A stretch of DNA of 64,000 nt from positions 7,587,784-7,651,783 of the forward strand of contig CP136066.1 in the NCBI GenBank assembly GCA_032622095.1, read 5' to 3'. A program made the translations under genes and the position numbers. The notes beneath the pieces were generated by a model. The model did not search any database and was not told the DNA's origin. It saw only the letters and a program-made list of their open reading frames with translations. The stretch is from Siphonodentalium dalli (taxonomy: Eukaryota; Mollusca; Scaphopoda; Gadilida; Siphonodentaliidae). This document shows positions 20,430 to 34,138 of this stretch, in pieces; position 1 is the stretch's first letter, and every line of letters begins with the position of its first letter.

Positions 20430-21040
20430 TCTATTACATGCATGTATGCACTTGTACATGTAGTCGTATGATAACAATTAATTCCATATTAAAGTGATGT
20501 GAAACACTCTCGTGCGTGATCAAAATATAAATGGAGAAAAATCTTGTTCAAAGTAGTAGTTTTAGAAATATTATATCCAAATTGACAACACACATCGTCC
20601 TTCTTACATATTAATTAAATGCAGTGACCCTCGATGGCGAAATCGTTTCCGTTAGTTTATCGCCGATAGATGCGTCCCGAATCGAGTAGTAAATATTTAC
20701 AATTGAGCATAGTTCAGACGATGTTTTCTGTGGAGTGGTACTGTCGATTTGCTTCAGATTATCGGCAATGTTAGTGGAATGCTACATTCCCCTAGTTGGC
20801 ATAGCACCTGGATACTAACGGAACCGTTTCACGCACCAGAGCAAGTACATAATATGTATTTAAATATATGCTACTTCGTTTCGCACAGTACTGCACAGTA
20901 CCAAGTGATGCACATGAAAGGCACACCATCGCACAGTATATCGTTATATTCGTAATGTGAATCTTATTATCGAGTTTCGATCACATTTCACCCGCCCCGC
21001 AATATGTAGACTGTAGTTACTAGTGTTTTTATGTATTGTG
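20430..21040 (+). repeat. repeat family A, left half, with nested repeat B (20493-20870)
   Basis: 20430-20492 and 20860-21040 match 57150-57370 in order, so the intervening 20493-20870 is an insertion. That insert (AAAGTGATGTGAAACAC...) has a second copy at 49128-49500. The right half of family A resumes at 33764, on the far side of the palindrome. Confidence 0.75.
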
Positions 21041-21404
21041 TGATGATAACGCCCCCAGTTGGCCCCCAGTTCAGGAACGATAACTCTATCCGACCTATAT
21101 GCAGTACTCCCGTTAGACAGTTTGACCTATATTCTCCGCCCACGCATTGCATCATGGTCTATTTGTACCGGTTGGACATGTCCGGACATGACCCGCTGGT
21201 TATATCCAGACTTCTCCATATGAATGGTATATTATCTACATGTATATCACGTGATGATCTCGGTGGGGTAGCTTCAGTCTTGAATGTTAAAGGGACACTA
21301 GGCTCTCACTGGGGATGATTATTAAAGTGACACTCACTATGGATGAATGTTAAAGTAACACTTGGCGCACACTGTGGGATAATGTTAAAGTGACACTCGC
21401 ATTG

Positions 21405-21650
21405 AAAACTTCAAAAAATTCAAAACTTCAAAAATTTCAAAAATTTCAAAAACTTCAAAAATTTCAAAAAATTCAAAAATTTCAAAATTTTCAAAAACTT
21501 CAAAAATCTCAAAAAAGTTCAAAAAAGTTTTAAAACTTCAAAATACTCAAAAATTTCAAAAAACTTAAAAAAAAATTCAAAAAGAAACAAAAATGAAAAA
21601 CTTAAAAAACTTCAACTTTTTCTAAAATTCAAAAATAATTTAAAATTAAA
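21405..21650. repeat. TTCAAAAA array, left arm
   Basis: CTTCAAAAA/TTTCAAAAA units as at 14861-15060, mirrored at about 33145-33395. Confidence 0.9.
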
Positions 21651-22527
21651 TTAAAATTAACTGTCTTTTAATATATCTAACCCACTGCCACTTCTAAGGG
21701 TTCCACACTACACCTGAGGGGATATTGAGTGGTCTACACACGTCTCCTAAACCCTAGAATAAGATCCAGCCCATAATAAACTCGGCCTCCTGCAATGCCT
21801 GTCATTCGAATCTGACGCAATCCCTACTTCTGGCGCAATGTCTGAGTCATTCGAATCTGGCGCAATCCCTACTTCCGGCGCAACGCCTGAGTCATTGGAA
21901 TCTGACGCAATCCCTCGTGAAACCTACCGGCTGACTCCACACCCATCGGCTAAACGTTGTATCACATGCTTATTATTTGATCATATCGTGGAAATTCAAT
22001 GTTTTGTCATCACTCATGAGATATAACCCATATCCACTGAAAAAGGGTGGATATCCTCTATTTATTTATAATTTTTCTTTGTTATCTTTTTTTTATCCCT
22101 CTTTTTTATCTACCACTTCCTGTTTTTATTCGCTCTTCTTTTTCTTACAACTTCTAATCCCTCATAATCTTCGAATATCCACTTTCATCTCCAAGTTTTT
22201 GAAAAAATTCCTTGTTTAGTAGCACCTCCAGATGGGCTCTATAGAATTTGAACGAGGCATCCATCTTGGATATTACTCTTTCTATGACTAAATCCGTTAG
22301 CACGCTCTACAGATGGCATATAGGTAGCACGCTCTACAGGTGTCATATAGGCCTCTTCACATCTTGTTTTCTATAATTTATTCATTCCTAATCGCTCCAT
22401 CGACTGTAACAAATTAAATTACCCCCTCCCCCTGTATTTAGAATACATCCTTGATTATTAATATTTCCTCCTTTCATGGTGTGCATGTTCCTTGGGACAT
22501 CTTTGCTAATGTGAAGCCACACCTATT

Positions 22528-22553
22528 ATATATATATATATATATATACAACT
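22528..22553. repeat. (TA)n microsatellite in left arm
   Basis: About 12 TA units, mirrored near 32240-32266. Confidence 0.85.
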
Positions 22554-24029
22554 TTAAAAGCCCGCGAAAATATTACTCATATTATAGACTTCCCTTTGAA
22601 GACCTTTGTATGTGACAATGATCCGTAATATTGTTTCTAAGTGACACTGGCCAGTGAAACTGATACTACGGGTATGAACTAGCCAACTTCACATCGTAAC
22701 AATAATAAAAGGGACACTTCATCTATATCATTCTCAAAACGTGTTGGTACACATCTGTGTGGAAACTAAAACCAATCACGCTTCGTCCGTCATCCGTACA
22801 TAATTGTAATATCATTTTCTCAGAAACCACGGGATCCCTTTTGGCTGAAATTTGGTCTCAACATGGGATCAGAAATTATCCACGGAAGACAACAGTGTCC
22901 GTGTGGGGAGAAGCTTTGCAGTGTTTCGCTGTCGCCATGGTGTTTGTTTGGGTATAGGCATGGGTGGTGAGTGTGGTTCTCATATGGTCTGAACTAGCCT
23001 TTACTGACTGAGGTAATTTAGTGCACATGTCATCACTTCACTGATAACCATTATATGGTCAAATCCCTACACTATCAAACGCAATGTTTCAATAATGGGT
23101 TTTCTTAAAATTTTGACTAAATATTGGTTATATTATACGCATCAGCGATCCTTCTTAATAACGCTCTGTATATTTTCAAACGCATTGCACTAAATGGGTT
23201 TGGAATAGCCATACAGGAAAGGAGAAACTGAGGTCCTGGGTAGGTCGACTGCATATAGCATTATATATGGGGTACAGACATGGACAGCAATGGGTTCCTC
23301 GTGGCTTCTGGTCTACACATGACATATTAAAGTTAACCACACCCATCGGCGCGCCTTTATTGGGCTATGAAGCGCCATACAGGCTCGAATCATGGCCTTC
23401 GCCATGTGTTTCTATTTGAACCCACATTACTAACTAAATAAAATCTTTCTCTCCAGGTTGTTTCACGCCATAACCTTGATTTGGAAAGCTTGAAGGGCTA
23501 ATTAAGCTTCAATTTAAATCCCAACATTTTCTTATTTGAAGAACGTGTCTGGTTAAACATGTCCACCATAGTAAGCTCATTTAATTTAAAGAGCTTCACA
23601 CATAGTCCCACTAGTAATGATGTCTCGTTATTTACTGCAGAAATGGTCATATAGAATACAATACAACACATTTTGGTCACATATCTTAAAGGTGCACGTC
23701 ACTTTCGCAAGATATCGAACTGACCATGTATAGAGTGGAATGACATGTCGGGTATCAAATGTATAATCAGTTCCAGTATTTCGTCCATAAGGCAGTTTTG
23801 GTTGTAACATCATAGTGTATGACGGTTCATTCATATGATACCTTAGCGGTTGCACACGATACTGTCTGTTGTATTTTATGTCTTATATTATGTATATTAA
23901 TTGCTCCATGGATGGTAGGAGTATGGCATTGGTGTCTGGTTCTTCGATGTATTCTAGTCATAGTTCATTCATATTATTACTCTAAAATCTCCATTAAATG
24001 GAGAAACTAAAGAGCCCATATTATGTAGA

Positions 24030-25200
24030 CTAGTGTATAAACACTTACTTCATGCATTATTTTTATCAATTATATGTATTATAACTCCCATCAAGATAGG
24101 CTGTTATACAGAGGAAACAAAGCATGTACCAAGTGACAGTCTGTACCAAGTGACAGTCTCATGTCACGAAAGGCCTACTATGTGGACACATTTTCTTATC
24201 AAAACGCTCTATTATGTAGGGGGTTATCAACCATTGGTCTGGAATAGGCATACGAGCGGAAGGCGTGTATACACATTTATTCGATGTACTCTTTAATCGT
24301 CGATTTCTCTTTATTGTCGTTAATTTATAGCATTATTAGTAGGAATCTAAACTCGCCGTTATATTGAGAAAATAATGCGTCAATACCAGTCAATACTGCT
24401 TTATTGGCGGTAAATGAAATTATTGAATCATGTATCGCAGCTAAACAAGCGAGACAACTGATCACAACACAAAAATTAGTAATATTTCTGAAGCCTTGAG
24501 TGGGTTGTAATACACAGTGTAAATTTTCATTATTGCTACCATTTAAGGAAACATGCCCCCGATAGGGCTACTATGCGAACACATGTCTATATTAATTTCA
24601 CATATTCCTTACCGTTCATTCATATATACTCCAAGCTCTCTGTTAATACAGAGGCATCAAAACATTGGTCTGGAAAAGACCTACTATGTGGATGCGTGTA
24701 TACATATTTACTTGATGTATTCTTTAATCGTTCATTTCTCTTTATTATCGTTCATTTATAGCATTATTAGAATAAATTTAGTCTAAAATCTCCATTACAT
24801 GGAGACAATAAAGAGCCCGTATGGTGTAGACTAATGCATAAATACTTACTTCATGTATTCTTTTCACCAATTATATGTATTGTACATCCTATACATTTAG
24901 TCTGTTATACAGAGGAAACAAAGCATGTACTACGTGGCAGTTTCATATGACGATAAGACCTACTATGTGAACACATGTGCATATTAATTTCACATATTCT
25001 TCTCAAAACGCTCTATTTTATACGGGGGTATCAAACATTGGTCTGGAAAAGGCATGCTATGTGGATGCGTGTATACATATTGACTTCATATATGCATTCA
25101 TAGTTCATTTCTCTTAATTGTCGTTCATTTAATAGCATTATTAGTAGAAATATAGTCTAAAACCGTCGGTATAAGGAGAATATATAGCGTCAATACTGTT
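24030..25200. repeat. ~370-bp degenerate tandem repeats inside the left arm
   Basis: Blocks such as CAGAGGAAACAAAGCATGTA, AACATTGGTCTGGAAAAG and ATAGCATTATTAG recur about three times in the same order, and again mirrored in the right arm. Confidence 0.75.
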
Positions 25201-26619
25201 TTATTGTTGGTAACTCAAATTATTGCATCATGTATCGCAACTAAACAAGCGAGATAACTCATAAATTCTTAATAGTTCTGATGTCTATGGCAGTTCACAC
25301 AGTGTATATATTCATTGTTGTTACCATTTTAGTGCATACATTACTGATTTCTGTGTAAGAACGCCGGTCTCCATTGTTGTTATGATTGTGCCTATAACTG
25401 TCCATATTCTTAAAGCAAGTACGGTACCTCTACAAATTTCCATTTTCACAGGTAAATCACGTATAAACGCTCTTTAATGTATAGTTAAACTGAGTTTTCA
25501 CATGCAGGGCTATGTCTTTGTGGACTATATACGTGGTATACTTCAGTATATACACGAAGTGAATGTGTTCTAAGTATGCGTATCTGATTTATGTATACGT
25601 CCGTGTTTCTTAAAGCAAATCCAATACATATTAGTGCGTTATATTATGATGTACATTAAGTGCCCTTTTCACTGTTAAATCAAGTGAAAAAGCCCTCTAC
25701 TATAGTTAACTATTCAGTTCCACATACGCTATAAGCTCTATGGTGGTCCGGTGTGTCTTATCAATATGCCATTATATGCACGAATGTAATGTGTTCAAAT
25801 ATGTGGGTTATGATGTATACTTTAATGTTAAAGTATATAAGCACTCTTTAAGATATGCATATGCAGAATGTTAACTCCTTACACTGACAGAAAAAAAAGG
25901 AATATATAATTTTGAGTACTACTCTTCATAAAACGTTAGAAAACCATAATCTAACAACGAATATCGAAGAACAATGTAATTACTTGATAAGCATTGTAAA
26001 TATTTCGTCTGTTTTAAATAAAATGGAAATATTTCGTCTATTTGAAATACAGTTGGAAGCAACAATCAAGTATTTAAATGAAATTTGGACCAAAATCTTA
26101 TAATTTGAGAAAACGTATATAATTTCTATCGAAGTCTTATAATAAAGGAAGGCTTTGTGCGAATCCATTCGGTCTAATGTGTGAATGTGTTCATCATCGC
26201 AAATATAATGATGCATAAATGAATATTTCCTAGAAAAATGTTAACATAGCTTGTATTTAACCGAAATAATATAGCATTTGAGTTAAAATGTTTCATATTA
26301 GGACCATAACGAACCAATGCATAAAAATACAATATTTTGTTTTTCATTCTCGATCAAAATAATGCAGGGTTGTCAATTATCAACAAAAAACAAATACTTT
26401 GAAACAAAAACGATGACATAAGAAGGAATATCCAAGAGCTAGTGTGAAAATAACCCTCACATTTATAAAAAAAAAACAATAAAAATTCAGTTTTCGAGTA
26501 AGTCCTTCAAAATTATTGAATGTTTTCGTCTATGTTGGATCAAATTTGACACAAAAATCAATTAGCTCACTAACAGTTCGCGCAATATCTCATATTTTGA
26601 GAAAACGTTTGCAATTTTA

Positions 26620-27480
26620 GACAACAATATTGCTAGTGAAGGTGAATATTTCATCCTGGAACTCATGAAATATGATAAAAATAGATGTAAAGACACTTCA
26701 CGAGCCCTCATATCTTTGAGTTATGAACATAAAGTCATCTCATAGTGCCATTGTACCCCATAACTTGGTCAGGAGAAATATGTATTTCATATTTGACCCT
26801 TCATCTGTGGTAAAAAATGAATTAAGGGACATGGGAGTGGTGTCCCTAGACATTAACCTAGAGCATAAATTGACTCAATTATGCAATTTTAGGCAACATT
26901 CTTGTCAGGGAAAGTGTATATTTCATGTTGGGACTCATCCAATGTGATAAACATGCATCAAAAGACACTTAATGAGCTCTGACGACTTTGAGTTATGACA
27001 ACAACGGCATCTCATACTAGATTGTAAGCCATAATTTGGTCAGGAAAAGTGTAAATTTCATATTTTATCCTACATGTGTTTTAACAATCAATGTAATTAC
27101 ACCCCATCGGTCGCCTAGACACAGCGTAAATGTTCTCAAGTTTTCAATTGTAGGCCACAATGTCGGCAGTGAAGGTAAACATTTCATGTTGGAACCCATG
27201 AAATGTGATAAAATGGATAAAAAGACACTTCCTGAGTCCTTATGACTGAGTTATGAACATAAAGGGAACTCATAGTGTATTGTAGGTCATAATTTGGTCA
27301 GGAAAATTGTAAATTTCATGTCTTAAGCTCCATGTGTTTTAAAATTATATGTAATTACAACCATTGGGTCCCTAGAGATCAATCCACAGTCCATATGTAG
27401 TCCATATGCAATTTTAGAGAACAGTATTGCTAGTGAAGGTGAACATTCCATGCTGGAACTCATGAAATATGATAAAAATA
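26620..27480. repeat. ~300-bp degenerate repeats reaching the palindrome centre
   Basis: Repeated blocks AGTGAAGGTGAATATTTCAT, ATGAAATATGATAAAAATAG and TAATTTGGTCAGGAAAA occur about four times. The unpaired spacer (27291-27481) is one more such unit, so the inversion joint lies inside this repeat. Confidence 0.7.
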
Positions 27481-27481
27481 G

Positions 27482-30400
27482 ATGACCTACAATACACTAT
27501 GAGTTCCCTTTATGTTCATAACTCAGTCATAAGGACTCAGGAAGTGTCTTTTTATCCATTTTATCACATTTCATGGGTTCCAACATGAAATGTTTACCTT
27601 CACTGCCGACATTGTGGCCTACAATTGAAAACTTGAGAACATTTACGCTGTGTCTAGGCGACCGATGGGGTGTAATTACATTGATTGTTAAAACACATGT
27701 AGGATAAAATATGAAATTTACACTTTTCCTGACCAAATTATGGCTTACAATCTAGTATGAGATGCCGTTGTTGTCATAACTCAAAGTCGTCAGAGCTCAT
27801 TAAGTGTCTTTTGATGCATGTTTATCACATTGGATGAGTCCCAACATGAAATATACACTTTCCCTGACAAGAATGTTGCCTAAAATTGCATAATTGAGTC
27901 AATTTATGCTCTAGGTTAATGTCTAGGGACACCACTCCCATGTCCCTTAATTCATTTTTTACCACAGATGAAGGGTCAAATATGAAATACATATTTCTCC
28001 TGACCAAATTATGGGGTACAATGGCACTATGAGATGACTTTATGTTCATAACTCAAAGATATGAGGGCTCGTGAAGTGTCTTTACATCTATTTTTATCAT
28101 ATTTCATGAGTTCCAGGATGAAATATTCACCTTCACTAGCAATATTGTTGTCTAAAATTGCAAACGTTTTCTCAAAATATGAGATATTGCGCGAACTGTT
28201 AGTGAGCTAATTGATTTTTGTGTCAAATTTGATCCAACATAGACGAAAACATTCAATAATTTTGAAGGACTTACTCGAAAACTGAATTTTTATTGTTTTT
28301 TTTTTATAAATGTGAGGGTTATTTTCACACTAGCTCTTGGATATTCCTTCTTATGTCATCGTTTTTGTTTCAAAGTATTTGTTTTTTGTTGATAATTGAC
28401 AACCCTGCATTATTTTGATCGAGAATGAAAAACAAAATATTGTATTTTTATGCATTGGTTCGTTATGGTCCTAATATGAAACATTTTAACTCAAATGCTA
28501 TATTATTTCGGTTAAATACAAGCTATGTTAACATTTTTCTAGGAAATATTCATTTATGCATCATTATATTTGCGATGATGAACACATTCACACATTAGAC
28601 CGAATGGATTCGCACAAAGCCTTCCTTTATTATAAGACTTCGATAGAAATTATATACGTTTTCTCAAATTATAAGATTTTGGTCCAAATTTCATTTAAAT
28701 ACTTGATTGTTGCTTCCAACTGTATTTCAAATAGACGAAATATTTCCATTTTATTTAAAACAGACGAAATATTTACAATGCATATCAAGTAATTACATTG
28801 TTCTTCGATATTCGTTGTTAGATTATGGTTTTCTAACGTTTTATGAAGAGTAGTACTCAAAATTATATATTCCTTTTTTTTCTGTCAGTGTAAGGAGTTA
28901 ACATTCTGCATATGCATATCTTAAAGAGTGCTTATATACTTTAACATTAAAGTATACATCATAACCCACATATTTGAACACATTACATTCGTGCATATAA
29001 TGGCATATTGATAAGACACACCGGACCACCATAGAGCTTATAGCGTATGTGGAACTGAATAGTTAACTATAGTAGAGGGCTTTTTTACTTGATTTAACAG
29101 TGAAAAGGGCACTTAATGTACATCATAATATAACGCACTAATATGTATTGGATTTGCTTTAAGAAACACGGACGTATACATAAATCAGATACGCATACTT
29201 AGAACACATTCACTTCGTGTATATACTGAAGTATACCACGTATATAGTCCACAAAGACATAGCCCTGCATGTGAAAACTCAGTTTAACTATACATTAAAG
29301 AGCGTTTATACGTGATTTACCTGTGAAAATGGAAATTTGTATAGATCATATCACATAGAGGTACCGTACTTGCTTTAAGAATATGGACAGTTATAGGCAC
29401 AATCATAACAACAATGGAGACCGGCGTTCTTACACAGAAATCAGTAATGTATGCACTAAAATGGTAACAACAATGAATATATACACTGTGTGAACTGCCA
29501 TAGACATCAGAACTATTAAGAATTTATGAGTTATCTCGCTTGTTTAGTTGCGATACATGATGCAATAATTTGAGTTACCAACAATAAAACAGTATTGACG
29601 CTATATATTCTCCATATACCGACGGTTTTAGACTATATTTCTACTAATAATGCTATTAAATGAACGACAATTAAGAGAAATGAACTATGAATGCATATAT
29701 GAAGTCAATATGTATACACGCATCCACATAGCATGCCTTTTCCAGACCAATGTTTGATACCCCCGTATAAAATAGAGCGTTTTGAGAAGAATATGTGAAA
29801 TTAATATGCACATGTGTTCACATAGTAGGTCTTATCGTCATATGAAACTGCCACGTAGTACATGCTCTGTTTCCTCTGTATAACAGACTAAATGTATAGG
29901 ATGTACAATACATATAATTGGTGAAAAGAATACATGAAGTAAGTATTTATGCATTAGTCTACACCATACGGGCTCTTTATTGTCTCCATGTAATGGAGAT
30001 TTTAGACTAAATTTATTCTAATAATGCTATAAATGAACGATAATAAAGAGAAATGAACGATTAAAGAATACATCAAGTAAATATGTATACACGCATCCAT
30101 ATAGTAGGTCTTTTCCAGACCAATGTTTTGATGCCTCTGTATTAACAGAGAGCTTGGAGTATATATGAATGAACGGTAAGGAATATGTGAAATTAATATA
30201 GACATGTGTTCGCATAGTAGCCCTATCGGGGGCATGTTTCCTTAAATGGTAGCAATAATGAAAATTTACACTGTGTATTACAACCCACTCAAGGCTTCAG
30301 AAATATTACTAATTTTTGTGTTGTGATCAGTTGTCTCGCTTGTTTAGCTGCGATACATGATTCAATAATTTCATTTACCGCCAATAAAGCAGTATTGACT

Positions 30401-33400
30401 GGTATTGACGCATTATTTTCTCAATATAACGGCGAGTTTAGATTCCTACTAATAATGCTATAAATTAACGACAATAAAGAGAAATCGACGATTAAAGAGT
30501 GCATCGAATAAATGTGTATACACGCCTTCCGCTCGTATGCCTTTTCCAGACCAATGGTTGATAACCCCCTACATAATAGAGCGTTTTGATAAGAAAATGT
30601 GTCCACATAGTAGGCCTTTCGTGACATGAGACTGTCACTTGGTACAGACTGTCACTTGGTACATGCTTTGTTTCCTCTGTATAACAGCCTATCTTGATGG
30701 GAGTTATAATACATATAATTGATAAAAAATAATGCATGAAGTAAGTGTTTATACACTAGTCTACATAATATGGGCTCTTTAGTTTCTCCATTTAATGGAG
30801 ATTTTAGAGTAATAATATGAATGAACTATGACTAGAATACATCGAAGAACCAGACACCAATGCCATACTCCTACCATCCATGGAGCAATTAATATACATA
30901 ATATAAGACATAAAATACAACAGACAGTATCGTGTGCAACCGCTAAGGTATCATATGAATGAACCGTCATACACTATGATGTTACAACCAAAACTGCCTT
31001 ATGGACGAAATACTGGAACTGATTATACATTTGATACCCGACATGTCATTCCACTCTATACATGGTCAGTTCGATATCTTGCGAAAGTGACGTGCACCTT
31101 TAAGGTATGTGACCAAAATGTGTTGTATTGTATTCTATATGACCATTTCTGCAGTAAATAACGACACATCATTACTAGTGGGACTATGTGTGAAGCTCTT
31201 TGAATTAAATGAGCTTACTATGGTGGACATGTTTAACCAGACACGTTCTTCAAATAAGAAAATGTTGGGATTTAAATTGAAGCTTAATTAGCCCTTCAAG
31301 CTTTCCAAATCAAGGTTATGGCGTGAAACAACATGGAGAGAAAGATTTTATTTAGTTACTAATGTGGGTTCAAATAGAAACACATGGCGAAGGCCATGAT
31401 TCGAGCCTGTATGGCGCTTCATAGCCCAATAAAGGCGCGCCGATGGGTGTGGTTAACTTTAATATGTCATGTGTAGACCAGAAGCCACGAGGAACCAATT
31501 GCTGTCCATGTCTGTACCCCATATATAATGCTATATGCAGTCGACCTACCCAGGACCTCAGTTTCTCCTTTCCTGTATGGCTATTCCAAACCCATTTAGT
31601 GCAATGCGTTTGAAAATATACAGAGCGTTATTAAGAAGGATCGCTGATGCGTATAATATAACCAATATTTAGTCAAAATTTTAAGAAAACCCATTATTGA
31701 AACATTGCGTTTGATAGTGTAGGGATTTGACCATATAATGGTTATCAGTGAAGTGATGACATTTGCACTAAATTACCTCAGTCAGTAAAGGCTAGTTCAG
31801 ACCATATGAGAACCACACTCACCACCCATGCCTATACCCAAACAAACACCATGGCGACAGCGAAACACTGCAAAGCTTCTCCCCACACGGACACTGTTGT
31901 CTTCCGTGGATAATTTCTGATCCCATGTTGAGACCAAATTTCAGCCAAAAGGGATCCCGTGGTTTCTGAGAAAATGATATTACAATTATGTACGGATGAC
32001 GGACGAAGAGTGATTGGTTTTAGTTTCCACACAGATGTGTACCAACACGTTTTGAGAATGATATAGATGAAGTGTCCCTTTTATTATTGTTACGATGTGA
32101 AGCTGGCTAGTTCATACCCGTAGTATCAGTTTCACTGGCCAGTGTCACTTAGAAACAATATTACGGATCATTGTCACATACAAAGGTCTTCAAAGGGAAG
32201 TCTATAATATGAGTAATATTTTCGCGGGCTTTTAAAGTTGTATATATATATATATATATATATAATAGGTGTGGCTTCACATTAGCAAAGATGTCCCAAG
32301 GAACATGCACACCATGAAAGGAGGAAATATTAATAATCAAGGATGTATTCTAAATACAGGGGGAGGGGGGTAATTTAATTTGTTACAGTCGATGGAGCGA
32401 TTAGGAATAAATAAATTATAGAAAACAAGATGTGAAGAGGCCTATATGACATCTGTAGAGCGTGCTACCTATATGACATCTGTAGAGCGTGCTAACGGAT
32501 TTAGTCATAGAAAGAGTAATATCCAAGATGGATGCCTCGTTCAAATTCTATAGAGCCCATCTGGAGGTGCTACTAAACAAGGAATTTTTTCAAAAACTTG
32601 GAGATGAAAGTGGATATTCGAAGATTATGAGGGATTAGAAGTTGTAAGAAAAAGAAGAGCGAATAAAAACAGGAAGTGGTAGATAAAAAAGAGGGATAAA
32701 AAAAAGATAACAAAGAAAAATTATAAATAAATAGAGGATATCCACCCTTTTTCAGTGGATATGGGTTATATCTCATGAGTGATGACAAAACATTGAATTT
32801 CCACGATATGATCAAATAATAAGCATGTGATACAACGTTTAGCCGATGGGTGTGGAGTCAGCCGGTAGGTTTCACGAGGGATTGCGTCAGATTCCAATGA
32901 CTCAGGCGTTGCGCCGGAAGTAGGGATTGCGCCAGATTCGAATGACTCAGGCATTGCGCCAGAAGTAGGGAATGCGTCAGATTCGAATGACAGGCATTGC
33001 AGGAGGCCGAGTTGCTTATGGGCTGGATCTTATTCTAGGGTTTAGGAGACGTGTGTAGACCACTCAATATCCCCTCAGGTGTAGTGTGGAACCCTTAGAA
33101 GTGACAGTGGGTTAGATATATTAAAAGTCACTTAATTTTAATTTAATTTTAAATTATTTTTGAATTTTAGAAAAAGTTTTTCATTTTTGTTTCTTTTTGA
33201 AAAGTTTTTAAAGTTTTTTGAAATTTTTGAGTATTTTGAAGTTTTAAAACTTTTTTGAACTTTTTTGAGATTTTTAAAGTTTTTGAAATTTTTGAAATTT
33301 TTGAAGTTTTTGAAAATTTTGAAGTTTTTGAAATTTTTGAAATTTTTGAAGTTTTTGAATTTTTTGAAATTTTTGAAGTTTTGAATTTTTTGAAGTTTTC

Positions 33401-33763
33401 AATGCGAGTGTCACTTTAACATTATCCCACAGTGTGCGCCAAGTGTTACTTTAACATTCATCCATAGTGAGTGTCACTTTAATAATCATCCCCAGTGAGA
33501 GCCTAGTGTCCCTTTATCATTCAAGACTGAAGCTACCCCACCGAGATCATCACGTGATATACATGTAGATAATATACCATTCATATGGAGAAGTCTGGAT
33601 ATAACCAGCGGGTCATGTCCGGACATGTCCAACCGGTACAAATAGACCATGATGCAATGCGTGGGCGGAGAATATAGGTCAAACTGTCTAACGGGAGTAC
33701 TGCATATATGTCGGATAGAGTTATCGTTCCTGAACTGGGGGCCAACTGGGGGCGTTATCATCA
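27482..33763 (-). repeat. right arm of the giant palindrome
   Basis: About 6.28 kb; small indels make it some 30 bp longer than the left arm. Confidence 0.88.
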
Positions 33764-34060
33764 ATTGTGTCATAGTTTCTCAATAAAAGGTAAATTACCT
33801 CTACGAATGAACTTAAATTGTAATTCAATATTCATAATTCACATTTTCAATACCACTAATCGAAAGACCTAATAACAAAATGTTCCGATTAAGATATTAA
33901 TGCTTTAAGCCCGCCGATATATTGCACAACGAAAGTATTTGCCCAAATAAAAAACAGCAGCGTCGTATTGGATAATGATTGGTGGTGTCACAAACTTATA
34001 TACAGTCTAAGTACGACCCAAAGCGTCCGGTTTCGGTTCGTTATAACAGAGGTAACTTTT
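33764..34060 (+). repeat. repeat family A, right half
   Basis: It continues family A from 21040 with CAATAAAAGGTAAATTACC, as in 57390-57600 and the complement of 10670-10960. Blocks shared with those copies include the CGTCGTATTGGATAATGATT region. Confidence 0.75.
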
Positions 34061-34138
34061 TACGAAGATAATGGTTGATCCCGGTTTTACCCAAACTAAA
34101 ATACCGACATAATATATATTGCAGGGGGGGGGGTGAAA

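Larger units (their letters stand above)
21041..27290 (+). repeat. left arm of the giant palindrome
   Basis: About 6.25 kb. Starts TGATGATAACGCCCCCAGTT and ends at GTAGGTCAT, where pairing with the right arm stops. Confidence 0.88.
21041..33763. mobile_element. 12.7 kb giant palindromic (foldback-type) element with 6-bp target duplication
   Basis: The left arm 21041-27290 and right arm 27482-33763 are near-identical inverted copies separated by a 191-bp spacer. Open frames in the two arms differ by only isolated residues. Ends read TGATGATAACGCC and GGCGTTATCATCA, that is TG...CA termini, and ATTGTG flanks both sides (21035-21040, 33764-33769). Contents of each arm: a TTCAAAAA array, a (TA)n tract, three to four ~370-bp degenerate repeats (24030-25200 on the left) and ~300-bp degenerate repeats near the centre (26620-27290). 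No protein of a known family was recognised. TG...CA ends with 6-bp duplication fit a retroviral-type integrase (as in Polintons and LTR elements), supplied from elsewhere. Confidence 0.85.

Noticed and set aside
21041-33763. Paired 60-95 residue frames identical in the two palindrome arms
   Set aside because: Their agreement reflects arm identity, not selection; none has a recognisable domain and they are low-complexity or AT-biased.
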